From positions 1-64,000 of the forward strand of contig JAWKIW010000001.1 in the NCBI GenBank assembly GCA_041394145.1: a stretch of DNA of 64,000 nucleotides, in the 5' to 3' direction. Both the position numbers and the translations under genes were made by a program. Each line of letters starts with the position of its first letter. The first letter of the stretch is position 1. This document shows positions 1 to 9,503 of the stretch, piece after piece. The notes below the pieces were generated by a model. The model was given only the letters and a program-made list of their open reading frames with translations, did no database searches and was not told where the DNA came from. The DNA is from JAWKIW01 sp041394145. Its GTDB lineage: Bacteria > Actinomycetota > Acidimicrobiia > Acidimicrobiales > Acidimicrobilacustridaceae.

Positions 1-70
1 GCAGCATGGCGCCGGTCCGGCGGCGGCACCAGCCCGTCCGATCGATGTCGGTGCCGCAGGGGGCACCGCG

Positions 71-76
71 TAGGCT
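71..76 (+). promoter_or_regulatory. Leaderless-type -10 hexamer of ileS
   Basis: TAGGCT ends 7 nt before the ATG at 84, the same spacing as at many other starts in this window. A convincing -35 is not visible. Confidence 0.5.
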
Positions 77-83
77 CGGCGCC

Positions 84-3000
84 ATGTTCGGCCCCGTCGA
101 CACCGACCTCGACCTCGTCGCACTCGAGGCGCGCGCCCTCGATCGCTGGCGCGAGCACGACGTCATCGACACGGTGCGGAGGCTGCGCAAGGACGGCGAG
201 CCGTGGATCTTCTACGAGGGCCCGCCCACCGCCAACGGCCGTCCGGGCCTGCACCACGTCTGGGCCCGGGTCTTCAAGGACCTCTACCCCCGCTTCCAGA
301 CGATGCGGGGCAAGCGCGTGCCCCGCAAGGGGGGGTGGGACTGCCACGGGCTGCCGGTCGAGCTCGAGGTCGAGAAGGAGCTCGGCCTGTCGACCAAGCA
401 CGACATCGAGGCCTACGGCATCGCCGAGTTCAACCGCCGGTGCCGGGAATCGGTCACCCGCTACGTCGGGGACTGGAGCCGCCTCACCGAGCGCTCCGGC
501 GTGTGGATCGACACCGCCGACGCCTACTGGACGCTCACCAACGACTACATCGAGTCGGTCTGGTGGCTGCTGCGCCAGATGTGGGACAAGGGCCTGCTCT
601 ACGAGGGCCATCGGGTCGTGCCCTACTGCTCACGGTGCGGCACCGCGCTGTCGAGCCACGAGCTGGGCCAGCCCGGGGCCTACCGCGACGTGGTCGATCC
701 CTCGATCTACGTGCGGTTCCCGCTCGCCGACGACGACGCCGACCTGCTCGTGTGGACCACCACGCCGTGGACGCTCGTCTCCAACGTGGCCGCGGCGGTC
801 GGCGACGACATCGAGTACGCCCGGGTCCCCGCCGAGGTGTTCGGGGCGCAGGGCCGCGACCTGATCGCCGCCGTCGCCCGCCTGCCCGAGGGCGCCGAGG
901 ACCGGATCGTGGCCCGCTTCCCCGGCACCGAGCTGGCGGGACGGCGCTACCAACGGCCCTTCGAGCTGCTCGAGGTCTCCGATCCCGACCTCGCCGACCG
1001 CTCCTGGCGGGTGCTCACCGCCGACTTCGTGAGCACCGACGACGGTTCCGGCATCGTCCACCTGGCCCCCGCCTTCGGCGAGGACGACGCCCGGGCCTGC
1101 CGGGAGCAGGGGCTTCCCGTGCTCAACCCGGTCGACGGGGACGGCGCCTTCGACGAGCGGGTCACGCCGTGGCGGGGCGTGTTCGTCAAGGACGCCGACG
1201 CCGGCATCATCGCCGACCTCGACGGCCGGGGCCTGCTGGTGCGCGAGCTGCCCTACGAGCACAGCTACCCGCACTGCTGGCGGTGTGGGACGCCCCTCAT
1301 CTACTGGGCCAAGACCTCGTGGTTCGTGCGCACGTCCGAGCAGCGCGACGTGCTGCTGCGGGAGAACGAGAGGATCGGCTGGCACCCGCACAACATCAAG
1401 CACGGCCGCTTCGGCAACTGGCTCGAGGGCAACATCGACTGGGCGCTGTCGCGGGACCGGTACTGGGGCACGCCGCTGCCGATCTGGCGCTGCGACGACT
1501 GCGGCACCGACACCTGCATCGGCTCGGTGGCCGAGCTGGCCGAGCGCACCGGCACCGACCTCGCCGACCTCGACCTGCACCGCCCCTACGTCGACGACGT
1601 CACCTTCGCCTGCACCGGCGACGGCTGCACCGGCACCGCTCGCCGGCTCGAGCCGGTGCTCGACGCCTGGTTCGACTCCGGCTCGATGCCCTCGGCCCAG
1701 CAGCACTACCCGTTCGAGGGCGACGAGGCGTTCGAGGCCGCCTTCCCCGCCGACTTCATCTGCGAGGCCATCGACCAGACGCGGGGGTGGTTCTACTCGC
1801 TGCTGGCCGTCAACAGCCTCGTGTTCGACTCGACGCCGTACAAGAACGTGGTCTGCCTGGCCCTCGTCGTCGACGAGCAGGGCCAGAAGATGTCCAAGTC
1901 CAAGGGCAACGTCATCGATCCCTGGGACATCTTCGGCTCGCTCGGTGCCGACGCCCTGCGCTGGTACTTCTTCTCGGCGGGCCAGCCGTGGACGGCGCGC
2001 CGCGTCTACGAGGAGGGCATCCGCGAGGCCACCCGCCAGACGCTGCTCACGCTGTGGAACTGCTTCTCGTTCTTCGCCACCTACGCCGACCTCGACGGCT
2101 GGACGCCCGGTGAGGAGCCGACGGCCCCGGCCACCCACGTGCTCGACCGGTGGGTGCTGTCCGAGCTCGACGCCACGGTCGCCGAGGTGACCGCCCACCT
2201 GGAGGGCTTCGACGCCTTCGCCGCCGCCAGCCGCCTCAGCACCTTCGTCGACGACCTGTCCAACTGGTACGTGCGGCGCAGCCGGCCCCGGTTCTGGAAG
2301 AGCAGCGACCCCGCCGCCCACGCCACCCTGCACGAGTGCCTCGTCACCGTGGCGAAGCTGCTGGCCCCGTTCTGCCCGTTCCTCGCCGACGAGATCTTCA
2401 CCACGCTCACCGGCGAGACCTCGGTGCACCTGGCCGACTGGCCGACCCCGGCCGGTCGCACCGATGCCGACCTGGCCGCCCAGATGGCGGCCGCCCGCCG
2501 GCTGGTGGCCCTCGGCCGGGCGGCCCGCACGGACTCCAAGGTGAAGACCCGCCAACCCCTCCCCCGCGCCCTGCTGCTGCACCCGGGCATCGACCTGCAC
2601 GGCGAGGTCGAGCAGGAGATCGTCGGCGAGCTCAACGTCAAGCGCCTCGAGGACATCGACACGCTGTCGGGGCTGATGCGCTGGACGGTCGTGCCCAACT
2701 TCAAGGCGCTCGGACCCAGGCTCGGCAAGCGGGTCAACGACGTCAAGGAGGCGCTCGCCGCCGCCGACGGCACCGCGCTGCAGGCCGAGCTGGAGGCCAC
2801 CGGCGCCATCGAGGTGGCGGGCGAGCGGCTCGGGCGCGACGACGTCGAGCTGCGGGCCAGCCACCACGAGGCGTTCGCCCTGGCCGAGGACGAGGGCTGG
2901 GCGGTGGCGCTCGACCTCGAGGTCGACGACGACCTGCGGGCCGAGGGCACGGCCCGCGAGCTCATCCGGGCCCTCAACGACCTGCGCAAGGACGCCGGGT

Positions 3001-3180
3001 TCGCCATCGCCGACCGGATCGAGCTCACGCTGCAGCCCGACGAGGCGCTGCGCCCGGCCATCGAGGCCCACGAGGCCACCATCGCCGCCGAGGTGCTGGC
3101 GACGACGCTCACCTTCGGGCCCGGCGAGGCGAGCTCACCGTCGACGGCCTGCCGGTGCGGGTCACGCTCACCGCGCCTGA
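84..3180 (+). CDS. ileS: Isoleucyl-tRNA synthetase (frameshift near the 3' end)
   Basis: Class I aminoacyl-tRNA synthetase charging tRNA-Ile in the cytoplasm. The HIGH-type motif appears as GLHH at residues 55-58 and the KMSKS loop as KMSKSKGN near residue 602. The length (about 1030 aa) and layout match the long eukaryote-like IleS form common in Actinobacteria. The ATG at 84 is chosen because TAGGCT lies 7 nt upstream, a leaderless-type -10; an upstream in-frame ATG at 6 lacks such support. Around 3126-3131 the reading frame changes: the conserved ending ELTVDGLPVRVTL continues only in the next frame, as if one G were lost from GGG. The exact stop is uncertain; 3180 is inferred. Confidence 0.93.
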
Positions 3181-3243
3181 GCACGGTCGCGCCCCGCCGT
3201 GCTCCCGGCGGCCGGCGACCGGCAGGCTCCACCTGCTGGGCGG

Positions 3244-3306
3244 CTATCCGAGGGCCAGCGCAGCCGGGAAGACCAGGGCGGCGAACAGCAGAGCCAGCAG
3301 GGACAT
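3244..3306 (-). CDS. Possible 20-residue hydrophobic peptide
   Basis: A 20-codon frame encoding MSLLALLFAALVFPAALALG, long enough for one short membrane span. It is preceded by GGAGGTGA at 3312-3319, a near-perfect Shine-Dalgarno sequence, 5 nt before the ATG. The same frame reaches back to a GTG nine codons upstream. It lies on the divIVA strand, about 130 bp after the divIVA stop, and converges with ileS. No family is recognised. The strong SD is the main argument; chance cannot be excluded at this G+C content. Confidence 0.4.
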   Translation of the reverse strand: MSLLALLFAALVFPAALALG

Positions 3307-3435
3307 GGCGATCACCTCCACGGGCGCCACCCCGAGGCCCCGGGCAGCAGAGCTGCTCGTCGCTCACAGGCCGGGCTCGAGCGGTCGAGTCCGGCTCGGC
3401 AGCCTAGGAGACCACCGGCGCCGAGACTGGAGCGG

Positions 3436-4558
3436 CTACTTCTTGCGGAACAGCCCACCCTTCTTCTCGTCGGAGACCTCGAGGTCGTCGTCGAAGAAGC
3501 GGCGCATGGCCTCGTCGTCGCCCCCCTCGGCCGGGGCCTCGGCGGCGACGATGGGCACCGCCTGCGACGGCGTGGGCTCGCCCGCGGCCGCCTGCACCGC
3601 GCTGATCGGCTGGGTGGGGGGCCACCCGCCGCGACGTCGTCACGCGCGGGCTCGGGGCCGGCTCCTTCGCCGCCTCGGGTGCCGGCCCGCCGGCCGCCGG
3701 CGCCTCCGGCCCCTCGTCGTCGGCGTCGGCCGACTCGGCCGGCGTGGCGGGAGCCGGGGCCTCCTGCAGGTCGCCGACCGTGGTGGCCGGCCGCGCCGCC
3801 GGCTCGGCCGCGCCGACCGCGACCGGTGTCGGGCCGGTGGTCGGCGCCGGTGCCGACGTCGCCGGCGACGGACGGACCGGCTCGGCGGCCGACGACGGAT
3901 CCGGGTGCACGACCGGGCGGTCCTCGAGGCGCAGGTCGCCCTCGAGCAGGGCCGTGATCGCCTCGACCCCCGAGCGCAGCCGCACGCGGTGGTCCTCGAG
4001 GTAGGTCTCGAGCGCCTCGATGTCGGTGAGCAGGTCGGCCTTGCGCGACTGCAGCGTGTCGACCTCCTCGGCGATGGCGGCGGTGCGCTCCTGTCGCAGC
4101 TCGTCGGCCACCTTCTGCGCCTCGACCAGGATGCGCTCGGAGCGGTTCTCGGCCTCGGCGACGATCTCGGCGGACTTGGACCGGGCGTCGGCGACGATGT
4201 TCTTGGCCGACGCCTGGGCCTCCTCGACCGCCGAGTCGGCCGTGCGCTGGGCCAGCATCAGCATCTTCTTCATGGCGTCGGTGCCGTCGTCGCCGCCACC
4301 CTCGGCCAGCTTCTGCTCGGCTTCGGTGGCCCGGACGAGCGCCTCGGCGGCGGTCTGGTCGGCGGTGGCCTTGGCCCGCATGGCCTCGGCCAGCTTCGCC
4401 TCGGCCGCCTCGGCCCGCTCCACCGCGTCACGCAGCATGTCGTGCACCTGGGCGAGGCGCTGGTCGACGCCGCGCAGGTAGTTGTCGACCTCCTCGGGGT
4501 CGTAGCCCTTCCTGACCTCGGAGAACTCGACGTTGGTCACGATCAGCGGTGCGTCCAT
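3436..4558 (-). CDS. divIVA: DivIVA-domain polar growth/division protein (frameshift near the C-terminus)
   Basis: Coiled-coil scaffold of the DivIVA/Wag31 family, which binds curved membrane at poles and septa. Residues 1-40 carry the DivIVA N-domain (FSEVRKGYDPEEVDNYL). A long Ala/Glu-rich coiled coil follows to about 205, then an acidic Pro/Ala linker. The frame breaks in a run of six G at 3616-3621. The next frame restores a charged tail ending in FFDDDLEVSDEKKGGLFRKK with its stop at 3436, so the true product is about 374 aa. The ATG at 4558 has TAGCAT 8 nt upstream. It is the last large gene of the leftward dcw operon, after sepF and yggT. Confidence 0.9.
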
Positions 4559-4566
4559 GGCGCACG

Positions 4567-4572
4567 ATGCTA
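4567..4572 (-). promoter_or_regulatory. Leaderless-type -10 hexamer of divIVA
   Basis: On the minus strand TAGCAT lies 8 nt before the ATG at 4558. This suggests divIVA has its own leaderless promoter in addition to operon read-through. Confidence 0.5.
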
Positions 4573-4679
4573 GTAGCGCGCCGGCCAGGCGGTTCGTGAT
4601 GGCGTGCCGTCGGCGCCGCGGCGCGCCGGCCGCCCGGCCGCTGGAGCCGCGGCGGGTGCCCGCCGAGCAGGTGCGCGGC

Positions 4680-4928
4680 TCAGAGGGCGTTGAGCAGGAT
4701 GCTGATCACCAGCACGACGATGATCGGCGAGAGGTCGAGCGCCACCCCGCCGAGCTGCACGGGCGGCAGCACCCGGCGCAACGGGGCGAGCACGGGCTCG
4801 GTGACCGCGTACAGCGCCCGGTAGATGCCCGCCACCGGGCTCCCCTCGGAGATGGGGAACCAGGACAGCACGATCCGCACGAAGAGCAGCAGGAGGTAGG
4901 CCTGCAGGACGAACCGGACGATGGCCAC
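4680..4928 (-). CDS. YggT-family membrane protein
   Basis: Small integral membrane protein of 82 aa with two hydrophobic segments (about residues 2-22 and 60-82). Between them is the family pattern RIVLSWFPI followed by a TEPVLAPLRR loop. YggT proteins sit between sepF and divIVA in many Gram-positive dcw clusters; their biochemical role is unresolved. It starts with GTG at 4928, 15 bp after the sepF stop, so it is translated in the same operon. Confidence 0.87.
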   Translation of the reverse strand: MAIVRFVLQAYLLLLFVRIVLSWFPISEGSPVAGIYRALYAVTEPVLAPLRRVLPPVQLGGVALDLSPIIVVLVISILLNAL

Positions 4929-4943
4929 GGCGGATCCCGGCGG

Positions 4944-5738
4944 TCAGGCGTCGACCAGGCCGCGCTCGAGGGCGCGACGCCGCTCCTCGGCGGAGACCTC
5001 CACGTTGGCCGGCGAGAGCAGGTACACCTGGTTGGCGACCTTCTCCATGTGCCCGCCGAGGCCGTAGCACAGGCCGCTGGAGAAGTCGATGACGCGGCGG
5101 GCCAGCTCGCGGTCGGCGCCCTGCAGGTTCACGATGACCGGCTGGTTCGCCTTGAAGCGGTCGGCGATCTCCTGGGCGTTGTTGAAGTGCCCCGGCGTGA
5201 CGACGTGGGGCTTGATGTTGGCCGGCACCGGGCGCACCACCGGTCGCGGCTGCTTCGGCTCGGGCGGCGGCGGGGCGGCGCGCGTCTCGTCGAGCTCGGG
5301 CGGGGGCGGGGCCGGGCGGCTGCGGGCCGGCGGCGGGGGCGCCGCCTTGGCCTTGGCCCGGGCCGGCGACGCCTTCTTGGGCGGCGGGGCCGCCGCCGGC
5401 GGGGCCGGCTTGGGGGGCGCCGGCTTGGCCTTGGGCGGCGCCGGACGTGCGGCCGCCACCGGTGGTGGCGGGGCCGGCTTGGCCTTGGCCGGGGCCGGAC
5501 GGGGCCCCTCGTCGGCGGCGGGGGGCGGAGCCGGGCGGGACGTGGCCGGCTTGGCCTTGGCCGGGGCCGCCGGGCGGGCGGTCACCGACGAGGTCGCCGG
5601 ACGGGTGGTGACGGCCGAGGACTCGCGCGCCGGCACCTCGGCCGGCGCGGCCGCCGGCGATGCCGTCTCGTACTCGTCGTACTCGTCGTCGGGTCCGAGG
5701 CCCAGGTAGAGCATCGCCCGTCGCCATGTCGAAGCCAT
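4944..5738 (-). CDS. sepF: Cell division protein SepF with long Ala/Pro/Lys linker
   Basis: SepF anchors FtsZ filaments to the membrane. The N-terminus (MASTWRRAMLYLGLGPDDEY) is the amphipathic membrane-targeting helix. The C-terminal SepF domain starts around residue 175 (VVTPGHFNNAQEIADRFK) and includes FSSGLCYGLGG. Between them lie about 130 residues rich in Ala, Pro and Lys with repeated KAKPAPP-like units, longer than in many SepF proteins. The ATG at 5738 has GAGGAGGAACG directly before it as RBS. Its place after ftsZ-yfiH-yggS is the classical order. Confidence 0.93.
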   Translation of the reverse strand: MASTWRRAMLYLGLGPDDEYDEYETASPAAAPAEVPARESSAVTTRPATSSVTARPAAPAKAKPATSRPAPPPAADEGPRPAPAKAKPAPPPPVAAARPAPPKAKPAPPKPAPPAAAPPPKKASPARAKAKAAPPPPARSRPAPPPPELDETRAAPPPPEPKQPRPVVRPVPANIKPHVVTPGHFNNAQEIADRFKANQPVIVNLQGADRELARRVIDFSSGLCYGLGGHMEKVANQVYLLSPANVEVSAEERRRALERGLVDA

Positions 5739-5841
5739 CGTTCCTCCTCGGCGGCCCCCTAGTCTCGCACGGTCGCCCCCCGTTGCGTCGAACCGGGGCC
5801 GAGAACCGGGTCCACGGTGGTCGCTGCAGGTCGCCGCAGGG

Positions 5842-6539
5842 TCATCGGCGGGGGCGCTCCCCGAACAGGTCGCGGCCCACCCGGACCATCGTGGCGCCGG
5901 CCGCCACGGCGAGCTCGAGGTCGTCGGTCATGCCGATCGACCGCTCGGGGAGGCCGAGTCGCTCGGCGGCCGCGACGAGGGCCGCGAAGCCGGCGCGGGT
6001 GGCGGCGGGGTCGCCGAACCGCCCGACCCCCATCAGCCCCCGGACCTCGAGGCCGCCGGCGGCCAGCTCGGCGACCAGCGCGTCGACCTCGCCGAGGGGG
6101 CACCCGCCCTTCTGGGGCTCGTCGGTGATGTTGACCTGCACCAGCACGGCCGCACCCGGCGCCCGACGGGCGATCTCGTGACCGAGCTCGGCCCGGTCGA
6201 CGCTCTGCCACAGGTGCACGATCGGCGCCAGCGCGCGCACCTTGTTGCGCTGGAGGCGCCCGATGAAGTGCCAGCGCGGAGGGCCCGCCGGCGGTGCGCC
6301 GGCGGCCAGGGCCTCGACCTTGGCGACCAGCTCCTGGGCGTAGCTCTCCCCAGGTCGGTCAGCCCGGCCGCCAGGGCGGCTCGCACCACGTCGACCCCGA
6401 AGCCCTTGGTGACCGCGACGAGCCGGACCCGGTCGACGTCACCGCCCGCGGCGGCGATCCGGTCGCGGACGTGGGCCACCCGGTCGGCGACCTCGGCGGG
6501 GTCCACGATCGGGGCGCGGTCCGCCGCGGCGCCGCTCAC
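5842..6539 (-). CDS. YggS-family PLP homeostasis protein (frameshifted)
   Basis: YggS/PROSC pyridoxal-phosphate-binding protein, a fold-type III barrel that buffers cellular PLP. The N-terminal part contains LVAVTKGFGVD, which carries the PLP lysine. The remainder (WHFIGRLQRN, then GLMGVGRF and the IGMTDDLELAV stretch) is in another frame. The break falls in the G run at 6348-6351, where one missing G would restore LGESYAQELV. Reconstructed length is about 232 aa, normal for the family. The GTG start at 6539 overlaps the yfiH stop by 3 nt. Confidence 0.88.
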
Positions 6540-7247
6540 GAGGCGGGCTCCCGCCACACCAGCGTGGCCTGGCGTCCGACATCGCCGCCACGGTGGGAGA
6601 ACCAGCGGTCGCGGCCAGCGCGTGCAGCCGCCGTCGCCGTCGAGGCGGGCGACGCCGGCCCGGGTGGTGGCGACCACCACCGCGGCGGGCAGGTCGAGCG
6701 CGGCGTGGCCCTGGGCCGTGCGCCCCACGACGGTGGGGCCGAGGTCGTCGGCGATGCGGGCCAGGTCGCCGTCGCCGAACTCGTAGCACTCGGCGCGGAT
6801 GCAGGGCCCCAGCCAGCCGGCGACCTCGGTCGCGCCGAGGTCGCGCATGGCCGCCACCGCCGCCTCGACCACGCCGGCGGCCAGCCCCCGCCAGCCGGCG
6901 TGGACGGCGCCGACCACGCCCTCGGGGCTCCACAGGGCGATCGGCGCGCAGTCGGCGGTGTGCACGGCCAGCACGATGCCCGGCTCGGCCGTCACGGCCG
7001 CATCGGCCGGTCGGCCGCAGAGGTGGGCGACGTCGCCGCGCGCGGTCACCACCTCGGCCCCGTGCACCTGGCGCAGCCAGACCCAGGGTCGGTCGGCCAC
7101 GGCCCGCCGGCGCGCCGCCAGCACGTCGGCCGGGAGATCGATCTGCAGGTCGCCGTCGGCCCGGGTGGTGGTGCGCACGTGCACCGTCGAGCCGTCGGGG
7201 AGCACGGCGACCGGAGCCGGCGCCGCCGGGCCGGCGCCGACGGGCAC
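6536..7247 (-). CDS. YfiH-family purine nucleoside phosphorylase / multicopper-like protein (frameshifted)
   Basis: YfiH/LACC1 family enzyme; members act on purine nucleosides and help peptidoglycan editing. The conserved histidine/cysteine set is visible: RQVHGAEV, AVHTADCAPIAL and VGAVHAGWRG, then LGPCIRAECYEFG. Near 6620-6632 the frame changes, because the family ending DRWFSHRGGDVGRQATLVW lies one frame away and stops at 6536. It starts with GTG at 7247 immediately after the ftsZ stop, so the two are translationally linked. It is the standard neighbour of ftsZ in actinobacterial dcw clusters. Confidence 0.88.
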
Positions 7248-8354
7248 CTACTTGAGGAACGACGGCACGTCGAAGTCGTCGTCGCCGTCGCCGAGCTCGT
7301 CGTCTTCTTCCTCGACCGTGCCGAACACGTCGCGCACCGGCTCGGGCGTGGACGGCCGGATGAGCCCACCCGCGCCCGTCGCCCGGGCCGACTCCCGGCC
7401 TTCGTCCCACCGGTCGAAGCCGGCGGCGATGACGGTGACCCGCACCTCGTCGCCCATCTCGTCGTCGATGACGGTGCCGAAGATGATGTTGGCGTCGGGG
7501 TGGGCGACGCCGTGGATGACCTCGGCGGCCTCGTTCACCTCGAACAGGCCGAGGTCGGACCCGCCGGCGATGGTGAGCAGGATGCCGCGGGCGCCCTCGA
7601 TGGAGGCCTCGAGCAGGGGCGAGGAGATGGCGGCCCGGGCGGCGGTGAGGGCCCGGCCCTCGCCCGAGCCGTAGCCGATGCCCATGAGGGCCGAGCCGGC
7701 GTCGCTCATGATCATCTTCACGTCGGCGAAGTCGGTGTTGATCAGACCGGGCGTGGTGATGAGGTCGGTGATGCCCTGCACACCCTGCAGCAGCACCTCG
7801 TCGGCCATCTTGAAGGCGTTCAGCACCGAGGTCTTGTCGTTGGAGACGGTGAGCAGGCGGTCGTTGGGGATGACGATCTGGGTGTCGACCTTCTCCTTCA
7901 GCCGCTGGATGCCCTGCTCGGCCTGCACCGCCCGGCGGCGTCCCTCGAAGCCGAACGGCCGGGTGACCACCCCGATGGTCAGCGCGCCCAGCTGCTTGGC
8001 GATCTCGGCGATGACGGGGGCCGCGCCGGTGCCGGTGCCGCCGCCCTTGCCGGCGGTGATGAACACCATGTCGGCCCCCTTGAGGACCTCCTCGATCTCC
8101 TCGCGGTGCGCCTCGGCGGCCGCCCGCCCGACCTCGGGATCGCTGCCGGCGCCGAGGCCCCGGGTCGACTCCCGCCCGATGTCGAGCTTGACGTCGGCGT
8201 CGCTCATGAGCAGCGCCTGGGCGTCGGTGTTGACGGCGATGAACTCGACGCCCTTGAGGCCGGCGTCGATCATGCGGTTGACGGCGTTGCAGCCGCCGCC
8301 ACCGACACCGACGACCTTGATGACAGCCAGGTAGTTCTGGGGGTTGCCGGCCAT
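7248..8354 (-). CDS. ftsZ: Cell division GTPase FtsZ
   Basis: Tubulin-like GTPase that forms the Z-ring. Counting from ATG 8354, the start is MAGNPQNYLAVIKVVGVGGG, the tubulin signature GGGTGTG is at 104-110, and the protein ends in an acidic stretch followed by DVPSFLK, the tail that binds SepF and FtsW. This ATG has GGAGGA 10 nt upstream and begins exactly where most FtsZ proteins begin. The frame is also open upstream to an ATG at 8594, which would add 80 Pro/Ser/Lys-rich residues; see the findings. Length is 368 aa (448 if extended). Confidence 0.95.
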   Translation of the reverse strand: MAGNPQNYLAVIKVVGVGGGGCNAVNRMIDAGLKGVEFIAVNTDAQALLMSDADVKLDIGRESTRGLGAGSDPEVGRAAAEAHREEIEEVLKGADMVFITAGKGGGTGTGAAPVIAEIAKQLGALTIGVVTRPFGFEGRRRAVQAEQGIQRLKEKVDTQIVIPNDRLLTVSNDKTSVLNAFKMADEVLLQGVQGITDLITTPGLINTDFADVKMIMSDAGSALMGIGYGSGEGRALTAARAAISSPLLEASIEGARGILLTIAGGSDLGLFEVNEAAEVIHGVAHPDANIIFGTVIDDEMGDEVRVTVIAAGFDRWDEGRESARATGAGGLIRPSTPEPVRDVFGTVEEEDDELGDGDDDFDVPSFLK

Positions 8355-8693
8355 GTCGTGTACGTCCTCCGCGCTGGGTGCCGGGCGCGAAGCGGGCTTC
8401 GGCGCCGGCGGGGTGCTGGTCGAGGGTGAAGGTCTGGTCGAGGGTTTGGGCTTCTTCGAGGACTTCGGCTTCGAGGGTGCAGGTTCGGGGGTGGCCGCCG
8501 CACCCGGCGGCCGCGTCGCCGCCGGCCGCCGCGTCGCCGACGCGCCCGTGTCCAGCTCGTCCACATCGAAGAGCCGGTCAGACCGGTCAGCCATCGGTGT
8601 GCACCCCCCGGACCCGGGTGCCGGCGTCGCCCCCCGGCCTGACCCTCGACAGAAGGTTGAGACTTCTTTCAACCTCTGCTATGGGGCGAAACC
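8355..8693 (-). other. ftsQ-ftsZ intergenic region
   Basis: This stretch of 339 bp between ftsQ and the standard ftsZ start holds the inverted repeat at 8654-8675 and a possible in-frame N-terminal extension of FtsZ from ATG 8594. That extension contains some codons unlike the neighbouring genes (AGA, CCT, TCA), so whether it is leader or coding sequence is open. Confidence 0.5.
8654..8675 (-). promoter_or_regulatory. Inverted repeat / probable ftsZ promoter element
   Basis: AGGTTGA-N8-TCAACCT is a perfect 7-bp inverted repeat 19 nt after the ftsQ stop. On the minus strand it contains TTGAAA, a -35-like hexamer. Actinobacteria often have a conserved promoter element with this GGTTGA...CAACCT character between ftsQ and ftsZ (recalled family knowledge). 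It probably boosts FtsZ levels independently of the upstream operon. Confidence 0.55.
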
Positions 8694-9503
8694 CTAGGCG
8701 CACGGCTGGCTCCTGGTCAACACCGGCGCCTGGGGCACCCGCACGTCGATCCCGCACAGGTCGCGCAGGTCCACCTGGCCGAACAGCACCTGCAGGGCCT
8801 CGACCTTGGCGGCGAGGGCGTCCGCCCGTCCCCACCGGACCCGGCCGCTCGGGCGCAGCCCGAGCTCGATCGAGCCGTCCGGGACGAGCGCGATGGACGT
8901 CACGCGGGTGCGCAGGGCCGGCGTCAGGGCGCGGGCCACCGCCACGGCGTCGCGCACCTTCGGATCGACGGTCCCGCCCACCGCGGCCGGGGCCACCCCC
9001 TGGACCTGGGGCAGCGCCGGTGCCGGCTGGGCGCCCGCGCCCAGGACGTGCCCGTCGCCGTCGACGGCGAGCCAGCCGCCCTGGCCGTCGGCGAGCTGGA
9101 GCTCGGCCGTGCGCTCGGTGACCTCGATGGCGACGGTGCCGTCCCATCCCCGGTCGACGGTGGCCGACCGCACCCAGGGCAGCTGCTCGACCCGGGTGGC
9201 CACCTCGCCGCCGTCGACGTCGAGCAGGGGCACGCCGGTGCGCACGCCCGAGGCCTCGATCACCTGGTCCGACGACGGCGGGTCCACGCCCTGCACGACG
9301 ACCTGGTCGACGTCGAGCAGCGCGGTGCGCGACACCCCGTAGGCGCCGACGGCGAGCACGACGAGCCCGGCGAGCACCTTCCACCGCCGCCGGCGACGAC
9401 GACCGAGGTCGCGCGACACCTCGTCGCGCCGCGCCCGCAGGCGGGGATCGATCCCGTCGTCGGCCGCCTGGCGTGGCTCACCCCGGGTGAGCAGCGCCGG
9501 CAT
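8694..9503 (-). CDS. ftsQ: Cell division protein FtsQ/DivIB
   Basis: Bitopic divisome protein that links FtsB/FtsL to the Z-ring. A basic cytoplasmic N-terminus (DLGRRRRRRW) precedes one TM helix around residues 37-55. A POTRA domain follows (VDQVVVQGVDPPSSDQVIEA), then the FtsQ beta domain (WVRSATVDRGWDGTVAIEV). It ends in RSQPCA with its stop at 8694. The ATG at 9503 shares one base with the murB stop, so coupling is likely. Length is 269 aa, normal for actinobacteria. Confidence 0.92.
   Translation of the reverse strand: MPALLTRGEPRQAADDGIDPRLRARRDEVSRDLGRRRRRRWKVLAGLVVLAVGAYGVSRTALLDVDQVVVQGVDPPSSDQVIEASGVRTGVPLLDVDGGEVATRVEQLPWVRSATVDRGWDGTVAIEVTERTAELQLADGQGGWLAVDGDGHVLGAGAQPAPALPQVQGVAPAAVGGTVDPKVRDAVAVARALTPALRTRVTSIALVPDGSIELGLRPSGRVRWGRADALAAKVEALQVLFGQVDLRDLCGIDVRVPQAPVLTRSQPCA

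Noticed and set aside
630..3071. Long minus-strand frame across ileS.
   Set aside because: A shadow of ileS: Gly/Val/Arg/Leu-biased text with no motifs, caused by very high G+C at third positions.
8648..8672. TTG start for ftsZ at 8672.
   Set aside because: That TTG is part of the inverted repeat/promoter element; the family start at 8354 or the ATG at 8594 is far more likely.
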